A stretch of 64,000 bases of DNA. Source: Sphaerotilus sulfidivorans (GTDB taxonomy: Bacteria > Pseudomonadota > Gammaproteobacteria > Burkholderiales > Burkholderiaceae_C). Shown here one piece after another: positions 54,179 to 63,683 of the stretch. The DNA is taken from contig NZ_JACCPY010000007.1 of assembly GCF_013426975.1 (NCBI RefSeq), forward strand, positions 62,001-126,000, in the 5' to 3' direction. Both the position numbers and the translations under genes were made by a program. A model generated the notes under the pieces. It was not told the DNA's origin. It saw only the letters and a list, made by a program, of their open reading frames with translations, and ran no database searches. Position 1 is the first letter of the stretch, and each line of letters begins with the position of its first letter.

Positions 54179-56380
54179 ATGCGCGTCATTCCCACGCAAG
54201 CGGGAACCCACCGTGCGAGCAGGCGGTGGCGTGGGTGGATCCCCGCTTTCGCGGGCATGACGGTGTGGGGGGCGAGTTCGGTGGCGCTGGCGCTGCCGCT
54301 GCCGACGTATCCGGAAGTCCGCGCCGCGCACCGCCCCTCCGACCTGATCCTGCTCGACCGCCACGGCGAGCCGATCCAGACGATCCGCGTCGATCCGACC
54401 GCCCGCCGCCAGCCCTGGGTCGCGCTGTCCGACTTCTCGCCCGCGCTGCGCACGTCGATCGTGCTCGCCGAGGACCACCGCTTCCACGCCCACACCGGCG
54501 TCGACTGGGCGGGTCTGGCGCGCAGCACCTGGGCCAATCTGTCGGGCAGCGGCGCCACGCAGGGCGCCTCCACGATCACGATGCAGCTGGCCGGCCTGGT
54601 CGACGGCGATCTGGTGCGCCCGGCCGGCGGACGCAGCGTCGCGGGCAAGCTCGGGCAGATCGCCGCGGCGCGGCAGATCGAGGCGCGCTGGTCGAAGGCG
54701 CAGATCCTGGAGGCCTATCTGAACCGCGTGCCGATGCGCGGCGAGCTGGTCGGCGTGCCGGCGGCGTCGCAGGTGCTGCTGGGCAAGCTGCCCAGCGGGC
54801 TGGACGCCGCCGAGGCGGCGATCCTGGCGGCGCTGGTGCGCGGGCCGAACGCGCCGCGCGAGGTGGTGGTGCGGCGAGCGTGCGCGCTGCTGACGGTGCA
54901 GCGGATCGACTGCGCGACGCTGGGGCCGGCTGCGGCCCGTGCGCTGGGGGCCGGCGCCACCGCACGCGCGCCGCAGCCGGCACCGCCGAACGACGCGCCG
55001 CACTACGCCCGGCAGGCGCTGCGGGCCTGGCAGGCGCTGCCGGCGCCGCGCCCGGCCACCTGGCGCACGACGCTGGACGCACCGATCCAGCGCCTGGCGG
55101 TGCACACGCTGCGGCGCCAGCTCGCCGAGCTGAGCCTGCGCCATGTCGAGGATGGTGCGGTCGTCGTGCTCGACAACGCCACCGGCGAGGTGATCGCCTG
55201 GGTCGGCTCGTCGGGCGCGGCGCTGTCGGACGCGGCGGCGGTGGACATGGCGCTGGCGCGGCGCCAGCCGGGCTCGACGCTCAAGCCCTTCGTCTACGCG
55301 ATGGCCTTCGAGCGCCGCCTGATCACCCCGGCCAGCCTGCTCGAGGACGCGCCGACGCAGCTGATGGCCGGCGGCGGCGTCTACGCGCCGCAGAACTACG
55401 ACCGCGACTTCCACGGCTGGGTCAGCGCCCGCGTGGCGCTGGCGTCGAGCCTGAACATCCCGGCGGTGCGCCTGGGCGTGATGCTGACGCCCGACGATCT
55501 GTTCGAGCGGCTCAATGCCTGGGGGCTGGGCCTGAGCCACAGCGGCGGCTTCCACGGCGCGGCGCTGGCACTCGGCAGCGCCGAGACGACGCTGGCGGCG
55601 CTGACGAACGCCTATCGCGGGCTGGCCAACGGTGGCCGCCTCGGGCCGGGGCGGCAGGTCGGCAGCGCCGCGGCGGCCTGGCTGGTCGGCGACATCCTGT
55701 CGGACAACGCGGCGCGCGCGGTCACCTTCGGGCTGGACAGTCCCCTGGTGACACGCGGCTTCGCGGCGGTCAAGACCGGAACCAGCAAGGATCTGCGCGA
55801 CAACTGGTGCGTCGGCTGGACCGACCGCTACACGGTCGGCGTCTGGGTCGGCAACGCCGGCGGCGAGCCGATGCAGGCCGTCAGCGGCACGACCGGCGCC
55901 GCGCCGGTCTGGCGTGCGCTGGTGCAGGCCCTGCACGAGCGCGACGGGCGGCCGTCACGCGCGCCGCCCTTGCCGCCGGGCCTGGTGCGTCAGCTCGTCG
56001 CCGGCGACGCCCGGCCGGCGCGCGACGAATTCTTCATCGCCGGCACCGAGCAGGCCGAGATCCGGCGCGGCGAGCACGCCCGCGGCGGCGCCGACCTGCG
56101 CGGCATCGCCAGCCCGAAGCCGGGTGCGCTCTACGCGCTCGATCCGGACATGCCGCCGAAGGTGCAGCGCATCGTCTTCCAGGGCGAGCCGGGCACCTGG
56201 TGGCTCGACGGCCGCCGGATCGGGCAGGGCGCGCGGCTGGCCTGGGCGCCGTGGCCGGGGCGCCACCAGCTGGAGCTGCGGCTGCCGGGCGGGCGCGTCG
56301 ACTCGGTGCGCTTCGAGGTGCGCGGCGCGACCCCGCGCGATGCGGTGTCATCGGTGCCGCGGCAGGTGCCGCCTCAATAG
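54179..56380 (+). CDS. pbpC: Penicillin-binding protein 1C, with altered N-terminus
   Basis: A peptidoglycan glycosyltransferase/transpeptidase. LSDFSPALRTSIVLAEDHRF starts the GT51 domain with its catalytic Glu, and GASTITMQLAGLVDGD follows. The transpeptidase has SxxK in RQPGSTLKPFVYAMAF, SLN in ASSLNIPAVR and KTGTS. The C-terminal PBP1C domain (residues about 640-720) is present. The N-terminus is abnormal: from ATG 54179 the first about 27 codons are translated palindromic repeat (RVIPTQAGTHRA...WIPAFAGMT), leaving only VWGASSVALALPLPTYPEV of the usual membrane anchor. ATG 54257 and an in-frame start at 54116 are alternatives. Membrane anchoring is doubtful. Confidence 0.85.
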   Translation: MRVIPTQAGTHRASRRWRGWIPAFAGMTVWGASSVALALPLPTYPEVRAAHRPSDLILLDRHGEPIQTIRVDPTARRQPWVALSDFSPALRTSIVLAEDHRFHAHTGVDWAGLARSTWANLSGSGATQGASTITMQLAGLVDGDLVRPAGGRSVAGKLGQIAAARQIEARWSKAQILEAYLNRVPMRGELVGVPAASQVLLGKLPSGLDAAEAAILAALVRGPNAPREVVVRRACALLTVQRIDCATLGPAAARALGAGATARAPQPAPPNDAPHYARQALRAWQALPAPRPATWRTTLDAPIQRLAVHTLRRQLAELSLRHVEDGAVVVLDNATGEVIAWVGSSGAALSDAAAVDMALARRQPGSTLKPFVYAMAFERRLITPASLLEDAPTQLMAGGGVYAPQNYDRDFHGWVSARVALASSLNIPAVRLGVMLTPDDLFERLNAWGLGLSHSGGFHGAALALGSAETTLAALTNAYRGLANGGRLGPGRQVGSAAAAWLVGDILSDNAARAVTFGLDSPLVTRGFAAVKTGTSKDLRDNWCVGWTDRYTVGVWVGNAGGEPMQAVSGTTGAAPVWRALVQALHERDGRPSRAPPLPPGLVRQLVAGDARPARDEFFIAGTEQAEIRRGEHARGGADLRGIASPKPGALYALDPDMPPKVQRIVFQGEPGTWWLDGRRIGQGARLAWAPWPGRHQLELRLPGGRVDSVRFEVRGATPRDAVSSVPRQVPPQ
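54184..54262. repeat. Inverted pair of 28-base palindromic repeats at the pbpC 5' end
   Basis: The first unit (54184-54211) begins CGTCATTCCCACGCAAGCGG; the second (54235-54262) is its inverted relative, ending GCTTTCGCGGGCATGACG. They are the same family as 7088-7230. The pair can fold into one long hairpin. It sits just after the stop of the STAND-type gene and inside the beginning of the pbpC frame, so its arrival changed the PBP1C N-terminus. Confidence 0.88.
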
Positions 56381-56411
56381 ACGGTCGCGCCTTGCCCGAT
56401 ACTGCGGCCGC

Positions 56412-57320
56412 ATGATCGTTCGCCCTCGTCCTCACTGGCTGCGCATGCTGTTCGTCGTGCGTGGCTCGATCCTGCACCGCATCACGCCGCAGCTGCTGTG
56501 CATCCTGCTGCTGTCGGTGCTGGTGGTGGCCTTTCATGGCCAGCTGCTGCATCACAAGATCACGCTGACGGCGGTGCCGTTCTCGCTGGTCGGCGTCGCG
56601 CTGGCGATCTTCCTGGGCTTTCGCAACAGCGCCAGCTATGACCGCTACTGGGAGGCGCGCAAGCTCTGGGGCCGGCTGCTGACGGACGCCCGCAGCGCCG
56701 CGCGCCTGGCGGTGACGATGACCGATGCCGCCACCGCGCGGCCCTTCGTGCTGGGCCTGGCCGCCTTCGTGCATGCGGCGCGCCACCAGTTCCGCGGCCG
56801 CAGCGGCGAGGACGATCTGCGCCGGCTGCTGCCGGCCGATGTCGCCGACGAGGTGCTGTCGCGGCGCTTCGTCGCGATGGCGGTGCTGCTGTGGCTGTCG
56901 CGCTGGGTGCGCGAGCAGCGTGACGCCGGCCGGCTCGATTCGGTGCTGGCGATGCAGATCGACCAGAGCCTGACCGGCCTGAACGACGCCTACGGCGGCT
57001 GCGAGCGCATCGCCTACACGCCGCTGCCCTTCACCTACTCCGTGATCCTGCACCGCACCGTCTACCTCTACTGCCTGATGCTGCCCTTCGGGCTGCTGGA
57101 CTCGATCGGGGTGATGACGCCGCTGATGGTGACCTTCGTCGCCTACACCTTCTTCGCGATCGAGGCGCTGGGCGACGAGATCGAGGAGCCCTTCGGCACC
57201 TCGCCCAACGACCTGGCGCTGGACGCGATGAGCGTCAACATCGAGGCCTCGGTGCGTGAACTGCTCGGCGACCGCGATCTGCCGGCGCCGCTGCGGCCGG
57301 TCGACTGCGTGCTGACCTGA
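56412..57320 (+). CDS. Bestrophin-like (YneE/RFP-TM) membrane channel protein
   Basis: A 302-residue protein of the bacterial bestrophin family. SILHRITPQLLCILLLSVLV is helix 1, followed by FSLVGVALAIFLGFRNSASY and DRYWEARKLWGRLLTDARSA, the strongest family signature. Late blocks are IPLPFTYSVILHR-like (TPLPFTYSVILHRTVYLYCL), FFAIEALGDEIEEPFGTSPN and DLALDAMSVNIE. Bacterial homologues form pentameric ion channels, often cation-selective. ATG 56412 gives the usual start. The gene lies 31 bases after pbpC and may be cotranscribed with it. Confidence 0.9.
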   Translation: MIVRPRPHWLRMLFVVRGSILHRITPQLLCILLLSVLVVAFHGQLLHHKITLTAVPFSLVGVALAIFLGFRNSASYDRYWEARKLWGRLLTDARSAARLAVTMTDAATARPFVLGLAAFVHAARHQFRGRSGEDDLRRLLPADVADEVLSRRFVAMAVLLWLSRWVREQRDAGRLDSVLAMQIDQSLTGLNDAYGGCERIAYTPLPFTYSVILHRTVYLYCLMLPFGLLDSIGVMTPLMVTFVAYTFFAIEALGDEIEEPFGTSPNDLALDAMSVNIEASVRELLGDRDLPAPLRPVDCVLT

Positions 57321-57629
57321 ATCCCGGCTGGATCCGTCCATCTCCGACTTCCGTCACGGCAATTTTCCGCTGCCCCGAAACGAGGGGTTTCCGGTGCGGG
57401 AAAGTCCGGATAAGGTGCAGCCCATATCGTTTTTCCACTTATCGGCTCCATTCCATTCGTGTATGCGGGGTTGCAGTCCCCGCTCTTCTGCACCATGGAC
57501 TCGGTCTGGCGACAGGTCGAATATGCATCCAGGGAGGCCCCGCCACACGTGGCGGGGTTCTTATTTGGCGACCAGCGGATCGCGCATCATCGGGACTCCA
57601 GAAACCCGAACTGCCGAGAGTCCTCGCCC
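57321..57629. other. Gene-free leader region with hairpins before the SDR gene
   Basis: These 309 bases hold no convincing gene. They are less G+C-rich than the flanks and contain three hairpins: CCCC/GGGG near 57374-57388, GCGGGG/CCCCGC at 57464-57482, and a strong terminator at 57538-57566. The terminator is over 200 bases from the bestrophin stop and 64 bases before the SDR start, so the region may encode a small RNA or an attenuating leader. No known riboswitch motif was recognised. Confidence 0.4.
57538..57566 (+). terminator. Strong rho-independent terminator in the leader of the SDR gene
   Basis: CCCCGCCAC and GTGGCGGGG form a perfect 9-bp stem with a two-base AC loop, followed by TTCTTATTT. 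It points rightward. Its distance from the upstream bestrophin stop (218 bases) makes it look like the end of an unannotated short transcript or an attenuator. Confidence 0.8.
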
Positions 57630-58445
57630 ATGTCCGACGTGCTGTCCTCACCCCCGTCTTCCTGCGTCTGGTCCCGTGACACGCGCACCGTGCTGATCAC
57701 CGGTGCGGGCAGCGGCATCGGCCGCGCCTGCACGCTGACCTTCCTGCGCGCGGGCTGGTCGGTGGTGCTGGCCGGACGGCGCCTGGAGCGCCTGCAGGCG
57801 GTCATCGACGAGGCCGGGGCGGCCCAGCCCGAGGCCGGCGTGCGCGAGCGGACGCTGGCGGTGGCGGCCGACGTGACCGACGAGGCCGCGGTCGCGGCGC
57901 TGTTCGCCGCCGCGCGCGAGCGCTTCGGCCGCGTCGACGTGCTGTTCAACAACGCCGGCATCTTCACGCAGGGCGTCTCGATCGAGGATGTGACGCTGGC
58001 CGACTGGCAGCGCTCGGTCGACACCAACCTGACCGGCATGTTCCTGTGCACCCGCGAGGCTTTCCGCACGATGAAGGCGCAGGTGCCGCAGGGGGGGCGC
58101 ATCATCCACAACGGCTCGATCTCGGCGCAGGTGCCGCGCCCCGGCTCGGTCGCCTATGCCGCGACCAAGCACGCGATCACCGGCCTGACCCGGACGGCGG
58201 CGCTCGATGGCCGCGCCTGGAACATCGCCGTCGGGCAGATCGACATCGGCAATGCCGCCTCCGACATGACCGCGGCGATGACCGCCGGCATCCGCCAGGC
58301 CGACGGCTCGCTGAAGGTCGAGCCGGTGATGGACGTGCAGCATGCCGCCGACGCGGTGCTGCAGATGGCTGCGCTGCCGCTGTCGGCCAATGTGCTGCAG
58401 ATGACGGTGATGGCCAGCGCGATGCCCTTCGTCGGCCGCGGCTGA
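57630..58445 (+). CDS. SDR-family oxidoreductase
   Basis: A 271-residue short-chain dehydrogenase/reductase. The NAD(P) loop is [20 protein letters not shown], and VLFNNAGIF is the NNAG motif. The catalytic residues are Ser in [20 protein letters not shown] and Tyr/Lys in [18 protein letters not shown] after beta-2 has basic residues, hinting at NADP preference. Longer in-frame starts upstream would translate the terminator region, so ATG 57630 is preferred. The substrate is unknown. It is convergent with the DUF59-type genes. Confidence 0.87.
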   Translation: MSDVLSSPPSSCVWSRDTRTVLITGAGSGIGRACTLTFLRAGWSVVLAGRRLERLQAVIDEAGAAQPEAGVRERTLAVAADVTDEAAVAALFAAARERFGRVDVLFNNAGIFTQGVSIEDVTLADWQRSVDTNLTGMFLCTREAFRTMKAQVPQGGRIIHNGSISAQVPRPGSVAYAATKHAITGLTRTAALDGRAWNIAVGQIDIGNAASDMTAAMTAGIRQADGSLKVEPVMDVQHAADAVLQMAALPLSANVLQMTVMASAMPFVGRG

Positions 58446-58463
58446 AGCGAGACCGCCTGCGCC

Positions 58464-58820
58464 TCAGTGGTTCGGGCAGCCGCCCGAATGCTCGTGGCGC
58501 AGATAGAGATCGAGATCGAGCGGGGCCAGCTGCTGGCGCATCACGTCGAAGGCCAGTTCGGCCAGCACCTGCGCGCTGCCGCATCGCCCGCCGTCGAGCC
58601 TGAGGGTCAGCACCGCCTCGTCCGGTCCGACCTCGATCGCATGCACCCGGCCGCTGCTGACGATGTCCGGACCGTCTCCCCGCTCGCGCACGGTGCGCAG
58701 CGCCTCGAGCACCTGGGCGGCGATCGCCGCATCGCCGCCCAGCCGCGGGGGCTCGGGGGGCGGCGGCGCGAGATCCGCCGGTGCGGTGCGCATCCAGATG
58801 GGACGACGGGTGACTGCCAT
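58464..58820 (-). CDS. MIP18/DUF59-like small protein
   Basis: A 118-residue protein. The core (VLEALRTVRERGDGPDIVSS, GRVHAIEVGPDEAVLTLRLD) resembles the MIP18/DUF59 fold of PaaD and SufT proteins, which help iron-sulfur cluster assembly, but it is degenerate: the usual DPE motif is replaced by RGDGPD, and the Cys are in GGRCGSAQ and SGGCPNH. The protein ends HEHSGGCPNH, a His/Cys-rich tail that could bind metal. It follows a second DUF59-type gene in the same direction with a 45-base gap, so the two are probably one operon. Confidence 0.55.
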   Translation of the reverse strand: MAVTRRPIWMRTAPADLAPPPPEPPRLGGDAAIAAQVLEALRTVRERGDGPDIVSSGRVHAIEVGPDEAVLTLRLDGGRCGSAQVLAELAFDVMRQQLAPLDLDLYLRHEHSGGCPNH

Positions 58821-58865
58821 GGATTCATCATGCCAGTCGCATTCCGGTACCGGTCTTGATCCGAC

Positions 58866-59279
58866 TCAATCTTCAGGGTTGTCAGGTCGGCGCAAGGGCA
58901 GACCCCGCTCGGTTTCCGGATGGAAGTCGGGCAGCCCGCCGAGGCGGTGCCGCAGCGCGGTGCTGGCGCGTCGCGGACTCCATTCGACCGCGTGATCCTG
59001 GGTCAGGTAGATGTCGGTGTCCGGCAGGGCCTGCTGGATGGCGCGGAAGGCCGCGTCGGCGGTCAGGTCGCTGCACGGGCAGCTGGCCCCGGGCGTGACC
59101 AGGCAGAGCTCGGCCTCGCCGTCGCGCAGCCGCAGCGACTCGACCAGGCCCAGCTCGAGAATGCTGGCGCCGACGCCGGGATCACGCACGCCGCGCAGCG
59201 CATCGAGGCTGCGCAGCAGCGCATCGGCCGGGCCGGCCAGCAGCAGCTCCGGCGGGGCGGAAGCTTGGGACGGGTTCAT
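58866..59279 (-). CDS. MIP18/DUF59 family protein
   Basis: A 137-residue protein with the DUF59 pattern SLDALRGVRDPGVGASILEL, then GLVESLRLRDGEAELCLVTP. The Cys-containing loop TPGASCPCSDLTADAAF is where DUF59 proteins keep their reactive Cys. Members assist iron-sulfur cluster insertion. ATG 59279 is preferred over the longer frame because AAAGGT lies seven bases upstream. It is divergent from nrdJ (246-base gap), which raises the possibility of shared control, but class II reductase itself needs no iron-sulfur cluster. Confidence 0.7.
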   Translation of the reverse strand: MNPSQASAPPELLLAGPADALLRSLDALRGVRDPGVGASILELGLVESLRLRDGEAELCLVTPGASCPCSDLTADAAFRAIQQALPDTDIYLTQDHAVEWSPRRASTALRHRLGGLPDFHPETERGLPLRRPDNPED

Positions 59280-59525
59280 GGCAGCACCTTTCGTTCCAGC
59301 GAGTGACCAGCGCGTGATGCCGGGGTGGAAGCCCACTATCTCCAGCCCCGCGTGGCCGGCCCTTGCGTCGGGTCAACGTCGATCGATTTCTCATTTCAGG
59401 TTCGTCAAGTTGTTCACCACAAGCTGATGCGGCGCACATGGATTTGCCCTTGCGCGCACCGCCCGGCCGGCGCAGAGTCGGTGGCTCCGAGGAGAGAGCG
59501 GCCGGTGCGGCCAGGAGAACGCTGA

Positions 59526-62500
59526 ATGACGACGGATGTGAGCCGGGACGAGCGGACCCGGGACGAGACCCCGCTGCCCGCGCAGCCGATCAGCGCCGAG
59601 GTGCTGGTCGAGAAGTACGCCAAGGGCGGCGAACGCAGCGCCGCCGAGGTGCGCCGGCGCGTCGCACGTGCGTTGGCGGCCGGCGAGGCGCCGGAATCTC
59701 GCGCCCACTGGGAGGCCCGCTTCGTCGACGCCCAGGAGCGCGGCTTCGTGCCGGCCGGGCGCATCGCCTCGGCGGCGGGCACGCCGCTGGGCGCGACGCT
59801 GATCAACTGCTTCGTGCAGCCGGTGGGCGACTCGATCGCCGAGCCGGAAGAGGGTTTTCCCGGCATCTACACCGCGCTGACCGAGGCGGCCGAGACCATG
59901 CGCCGCGGCGGCGGCGTCGGCTACGACTTCTCGCGCATCCGGCCGAAGGGCGCCTGGGTCGGCTCGACCGACAGCCACGCCTCCGGGCCGGTGAGCTACA
60001 TGCGGGTGTTCGACCGCAGCTGCGAGACGGTCGAGTCGGCCGGCAGCCGGCGCGGCGCGCAGATGGGCGTGCTGCGCTGCGACCATCCCGACATCGAGGA
60101 GTTCATCCACGCCAAGGACCAGGGCGACCTGCGCAACTTCAACATCTCGGTCGGCGTCACGAACGAGTTCATGCGCGCGGTCGAGGCCGACGACGACATC
60201 GAGCTGGTCCACAAGGCCGAGCCGGGCCGCAAGATCAAGGCCGCCGGCGCCTGGCGCCGCGACGACGGCCAGTGGGTCTATCGCCGGATTCGCGCGCGCG
60301 AGCTGTGGGACCAGATCATGCGCTCGACCTACGACCATGCCGAGCCGGGCATCCTGTTCATCGATCGCATCAACGAGGACAACAATCTCGGCTATTGCGA
60401 GACGATCACGGCGACCAATCCGTGTGTCGTCGGCGAGACCCGGCTGGCCACCCAGTACGGACTGATCCCGATCCGCCAGCTGCATCAGAGCGGCGTCGAC
60501 CTGCAGGTGACGGTCGACCGCCGGGTGTTCGACGAGCAGACGCGTGGCACCGAGGTGCGCCCTGCCGTTCCGGCCTTCATGACGGCACCGCAGGCGCAAG
60601 TGTTCCGGGTCGTCACCCGCGAGGGCTACGAGATCACCGCCACCGCCTGGCATGACTTCCACACCACCCGCGGGCGCCTGAAGCTCTCCGAGTTGCAGGT
60701 GGGCGACGAGCTGCTGGTCCAGTCCGGCAAGGGCCAGTTCGGCCTGCAGGGCTCGGAGGAACTGGGCTGCCTGCTCGGCCTGATGGCCGGTGACGGGCAT
60801 TTCACGAACCGTGGCCATGGCCAGGAGGCGGCGGTCATCACGCTCTGGAACGAGGAGCGGGCGCTGGCGAACACGGTGGCCGCCTTCGTCAACCGGGTGC
60901 TCGGCGCGATGCAGGAGGGGGGGCGGCTCTATCAGGTCGCGCCGGTCGCGGTGCCGCAGCGCCAGAGCGTGTCGATCCGCTCGACGCTGCTGGCGCGCTG
61001 GCTGCGCACGCTGGGCTTCACCCGCGAGACCAAGCTGCAGGTGCCCGAGGTCGTCTGGCAGGGCAGCGAGGACTGCGTGCGCGGCTATCTGCGCGGCCTG
61101 TTCCAGACCGACGGCACGGTCAACACCCAGCCGGGCGCCGACACCTGCTCGGTGCGGCTGAGCTCGGTCCACCGGCCCCTGCTGCGCGAGGTCCAGCAGC
61201 TGCTGGCCAACTTCGGCGTGCTGTCGCGCATTCACGCCCGGCGCCCGGCGGGAGATCGCCTGCTGCCGGATGGTCGCGGAGGCCATCGCGCCTATGCCTG
61301 CCAGGCCTCGCACGAGCTGATCATCGATGGCGAGTCGCGCGATGTCTTCATGCGCGAGATCGGCTTCCTGCTGCCGCTGAAGAACGGCAAGTACCAGGCC
61401 TGGGCTGCCGACAAGGTGCTGCGCAAGTCGCAGCGCTTTACCGCCCGCATCAGCGCGATCGAGCCGGCGGGCAGCGCCCCGGTCTACGACACCACGCAGG
61501 TCGACCGCAACACCGTCATCTTCAACGGGCTGGTGACCGGACAGTGCGCCGAGCAACCTCTTCCGTCCTACGGCTGCTGCTGCCTGGGCTCGGTGGACCT
61601 GACGCGCTTCGTGCGCGATCCGTTCGCCTCGACCGCCTCCTTCGACGAGACCGCATTCTCCGAGGTCTGCGCGGTGGCGGTGCGCATGCTCGACAACGTG
61701 CTCGACGAGACGGTCTGGCCGCTGCCGCAGCAGCAGGAGGAGGCCGCGAACAAGCGCCGCATCGGCCTGGGCTTCACCGGGCTGGGCGACGCGCTGATCA
61801 TGCTGGGCCTGCGCTACGACACGCCGGCGGCGCGTGCGATGGCGCGGCGCATCTCCGAGGTGATGCGCGACGCGGCCTACGGCGCCTCGGTCGAGCTGGC
61901 GAAGGAGCGTGGCGCCTTCCCGCTGTTCAACGCCGACCTGTACCTGAGCCGCGGCAGCTTCGCCTCACGGCTGCCGGCCGACCTGAAGGAGCGCATCCGC
62001 GCCCACGGCCTGCGCAACTCGCATCTGCTGTCGATCGCGCCGACCGGCACGATCAGCCTGGCCTTCGCCGACAACGCCAGCAACGGCATCGAGCCGCCGT
62101 TCAGCTGGACCTACACCCGGCGCAAGCGCGAGGCCGACGGCAGCTTCCGCGAGTATGCGGTCGAGGACCACGCCTGGCGGCTCTACCGCCATCTGAAGGG
62201 CCACAACGCGCCGCTGACCGAGGCCTTCGTCACCGCGCTCGAGATGAGCGCCGAGGCGCATGAGGCGATGGTCGCGGCGGTGGCGCCCTTCATCGACACC
62301 TCGATCAGCAAGACGGTCAACGTGCCGGCCGACTACCCGTACGAGGACTTCCAGGATCTGTACTTCATCGCCTGGAAGTCCGGGCTGAAGGGGCTGGCGA
62401 CCTATCGCCCCAACAGCGTGCTGGGCGCGGTGCTGAGCGTCGATCCGCCGGCGGCTGCGCCGGCCCCGGCTGCCGCGCCTGCCGCCGCCGCACCGGCGCT

Positions 62501-63683
62501 GCCCGCCGCGCCTCAGCCTCAGCCGCTGACGGTGGCCGAGGCGGGCGACGACGGCACCAACCGCCGCCTGCGCCTGGACCGGCTGCCGCAGCCGGTGCTG
62601 GCCAGCCTGCGCTGGCCGGGCCGGCCGGAACTGGCCGCCGGCAATCCGGCCTGGAGCTACCTGATCCAGCATCCGCACGGCGACTTCGCGCTCTTCATCG
62701 GCGAGCTGCCGGCCGAGGCCGGGCCGGACGCGGGCCTGTTCGGCCAGACGCTGCCCTTCGAGGTCTGGTTCAACGGCGCCGAGCAGCCGCGCGGGCTGGC
62801 GGCGCTGGCCAAGACGCTGTCGATGGACATGCGTGCCAACGACCCGAGCTGGCTCAAGCTCAAGCTCGACGCGCTGGCGACGGTGGCCGAGGAGCGCGCC
62901 TTCGACATGCCCTTCCCGCCGACCGGCGAGCGTCGGCGCTTTCCCGGCGTGGTCGCCGCCACCGCCGCGGTGATCCGCTGGCGCTGCGAGCAGCTCGGCG
63001 CGCTGCAGGAGGGCGGCCCGACGCCGGTGCTCGACGCGATGTTCAGCCGCGAGGAGCCGCGCACCGGCGTCGACGGCACGCTGGCCTGGGCGGTCGACAT
63101 CGACAATCCGGCCAGCGGCGAGGCCTTCACGCTGACGCTCAAGGAAGTTTCGCTGCCGACGCCCGAGGGCGGCCATGTCACGCGACCCTGCGCGATCGGC
63201 TTCGCCGGCAACTATCCGCGCGCCTTCGACGGGTTGGCGCGGCTGCTGTCGCTGGACATGCGCGTCATCGATCCGGGCTGGATCGGCATGAAGCTGCGCA
63301 AGATGCTGAGCATCGGCGAGCCGCTGGGCCACTTCATGGCGCCGGTGCCGGGCCTGCCGCCGGGCCAGCGGCGCCAGCAGGTCTGGCCGAGCACGGTGGC
63401 CTATGTGGCGCGGCTGATCATTCACCGCTACGCGATGCTGGGCATCCTGGACGAGGCGGGCCATCCGGTCAGCGAGATGGGTGTGCTGGCCCAGCCGGGC
63501 AGTGCAGGCGAGGGTGATGCGGCGGCCTCGGCGCCGGCAGCCACGTCGGTGAGCAGCGGCATGCAGGCGGTCGACCGGGTGATGGCCGGCAAGCCGTGCC
63601 CGGAATGCGGCAACGCCGCGATGATCCACAAGGACGGCTGCGAGTTCTGCACCGCCTGCGGCTTCGTCGGCGCCTGCGGCTGA
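59526..63683 (+). CDS. nrdJ: Adenosylcobalamin-dependent ribonucleotide reductase (class II), intein-containing
   Basis: A 1385-residue precursor; without the intein (residues 300-673) the enzyme is 1011 residues. It reduces ribonucleotides to deoxyribonucleotides using B12 and works with or without oxygen. [20 protein letters not shown], the split active-site motif [14 protein letters not shown], and [20 protein letters not shown] are class II blocks. An Ala/Pro-rich linker (residues about 975-995) precedes two related TSCPD-like segments (each with LDMR or MDMR followed by DP.W..KL). The C-terminal Cys cluster [18 protein letters not shown] plus [10 protein letters not shown] would reduce the active site. 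ATG 59526 suits the family start. Confidence 0.95.
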   Translation: MTTDVSRDERTRDETPLPAQPISAEVLVEKYAKGGERSAAEVRRRVARALAAGEAPESRAHWEARFVDAQERGFVPAGRIASAAGTPLGATLINCFVQPVGDSIAEPEEGFPGIYTALTEAAETMRRGGGVGYDFSRIRPKGAWVGSTDSHASGPVSYMRVFDRSCETVESAGSRRGAQMGVLRCDHPDIEEFIHAKDQGDLRNFNISVGVTNEFMRAVEADDDIELVHKAEPGRKIKAAGAWRRDDGQWVYRRIRARELWDQIMRSTYDHAEPGILFIDRINEDNNLGYCETITATNPCVVGETRLATQYGLIPIRQLHQSGVDLQVTVDRRVFDEQTRGTEVRPAVPAFMTAPQAQVFRVVTREGYEITATAWHDFHTTRGRLKLSELQVGDELLVQSGKGQFGLQGSEELGCLLGLMAGDGHFTNRGHGQEAAVITLWNEERALANTVAAFVNRVLGAMQEGGRLYQVAPVAVPQRQSVSIRSTLLARWLRTLGFTRETKLQVPEVVWQGSEDCVRGYLRGLFQTDGTVNTQPGADTCSVRLSSVHRPLLREVQQLLANFGVLSRIHARRPAGDRLLPDGRGGHRAYACQASHELIIDGESRDVFMREIGFLLPLKNGKYQAWAADKVLRKSQRFTARISAIEPAGSAPVYDTTQVDRNTVIFNGLVTGQCAEQPLPSYGCCCLGSVDLTRFVRDPFASTASFDETAFSEVCAVAVRMLDNVLDETVWPLPQQQEEAANKRRIGLGFTGLGDALIMLGLRYDTPAARAMARRISEVMRDAAYGASVELAKERGAFPLFNADLYLSRGSFASRLPADLKERIRAHGLRNSHLLSIAPTGTISLAFADNASNGIEPPFSWTYTRRKREADGSFREYAVEDHAWRLYRHLKGHNAPLTEAFVTALEMSAEAHEAMVAAVAPFIDTSISKTVNVPADYPYEDFQDLYFIAWKSGLKGLATYRPNSVLGAVLSVDPPAAAPAPAAAPAAAAPALPAAPQPQPLTVAEAGDDGTNRRLRLDRLPQPVLASLRWPGRPELAAGNPAWSYLIQHPHGDFALFIGELPAEAGPDAGLFGQTLPFEVWFNGAEQPRGLAALAKTLSMDMRANDPSWLKLKLDALATVAEERAFDMPFPPTGERRRFPGVVAATAAVIRWRCEQLGALQEGGPTPVLDAMFSREEPRTGVDGTLAWAVDIDNPASGEAFTLTLKEVSLPTPEGGHVTRPCAIGFAGNYPRAFDGLARLLSLDMRVIDPGWIGMKLRKMLSIGEPLGHFMAPVPGLPPGQRRQQVWPSTVAYVARLIIHRYAMLGILDEAGHPVSEMGVLAQPGSAGEGDAAASAPAATSVSSGMQAVDRVMAGKPCPECGNAAMIHKDGCEFCTACGFVGACG
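60423..61544 (+). other. Intein with LAGLIDADG homing endonuclease inside nrdJ
   Basis: A 374-residue in-frame intein (Cys300 to Gln673 of the precursor). Block A is [17 protein letters not shown], block B contains [13 protein letters not shown], and the two LAGLIDADG-type motifs are [12 protein letters not shown] and [12 protein letters not shown]. Block F/G reads [12 protein letters not shown], followed by the +1 Cys. The last residue is Gln instead of Asn and the penultimate is Gly instead of His, a rarer terminus type that some splicing inteins share. The +1 Cys is in NP/CAEQ, the thiyl-radical Cys of the reductase, so splicing is essential for activity. Confidence 0.93.

Noticed and set aside
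44983-54648. A leftward frame open for more than 3200 codons opposite the A2M and STAND genes
   Set aside because: It is rich in Arg, His, Gln and Ala without any domain. It mirrors the codon bias of the rightward genes, which carry full motif sets. It is an antisense shadow typical of high-G+C DNA.
57464-57482. GCGGGG/CCCCGC hairpin as a terminator
   Set aside because: No T run follows the stem. It is kept only as part of the gene-free leader region.
59394-59422. FNR-like TTCAG-N4-GTCAA and TTGT-N5-ACAA inverted repeats upstream of nrdJ
   Set aside because: The first matches only one half-site well and the second has four-base arms. Neither is strong enough to call a regulator site.
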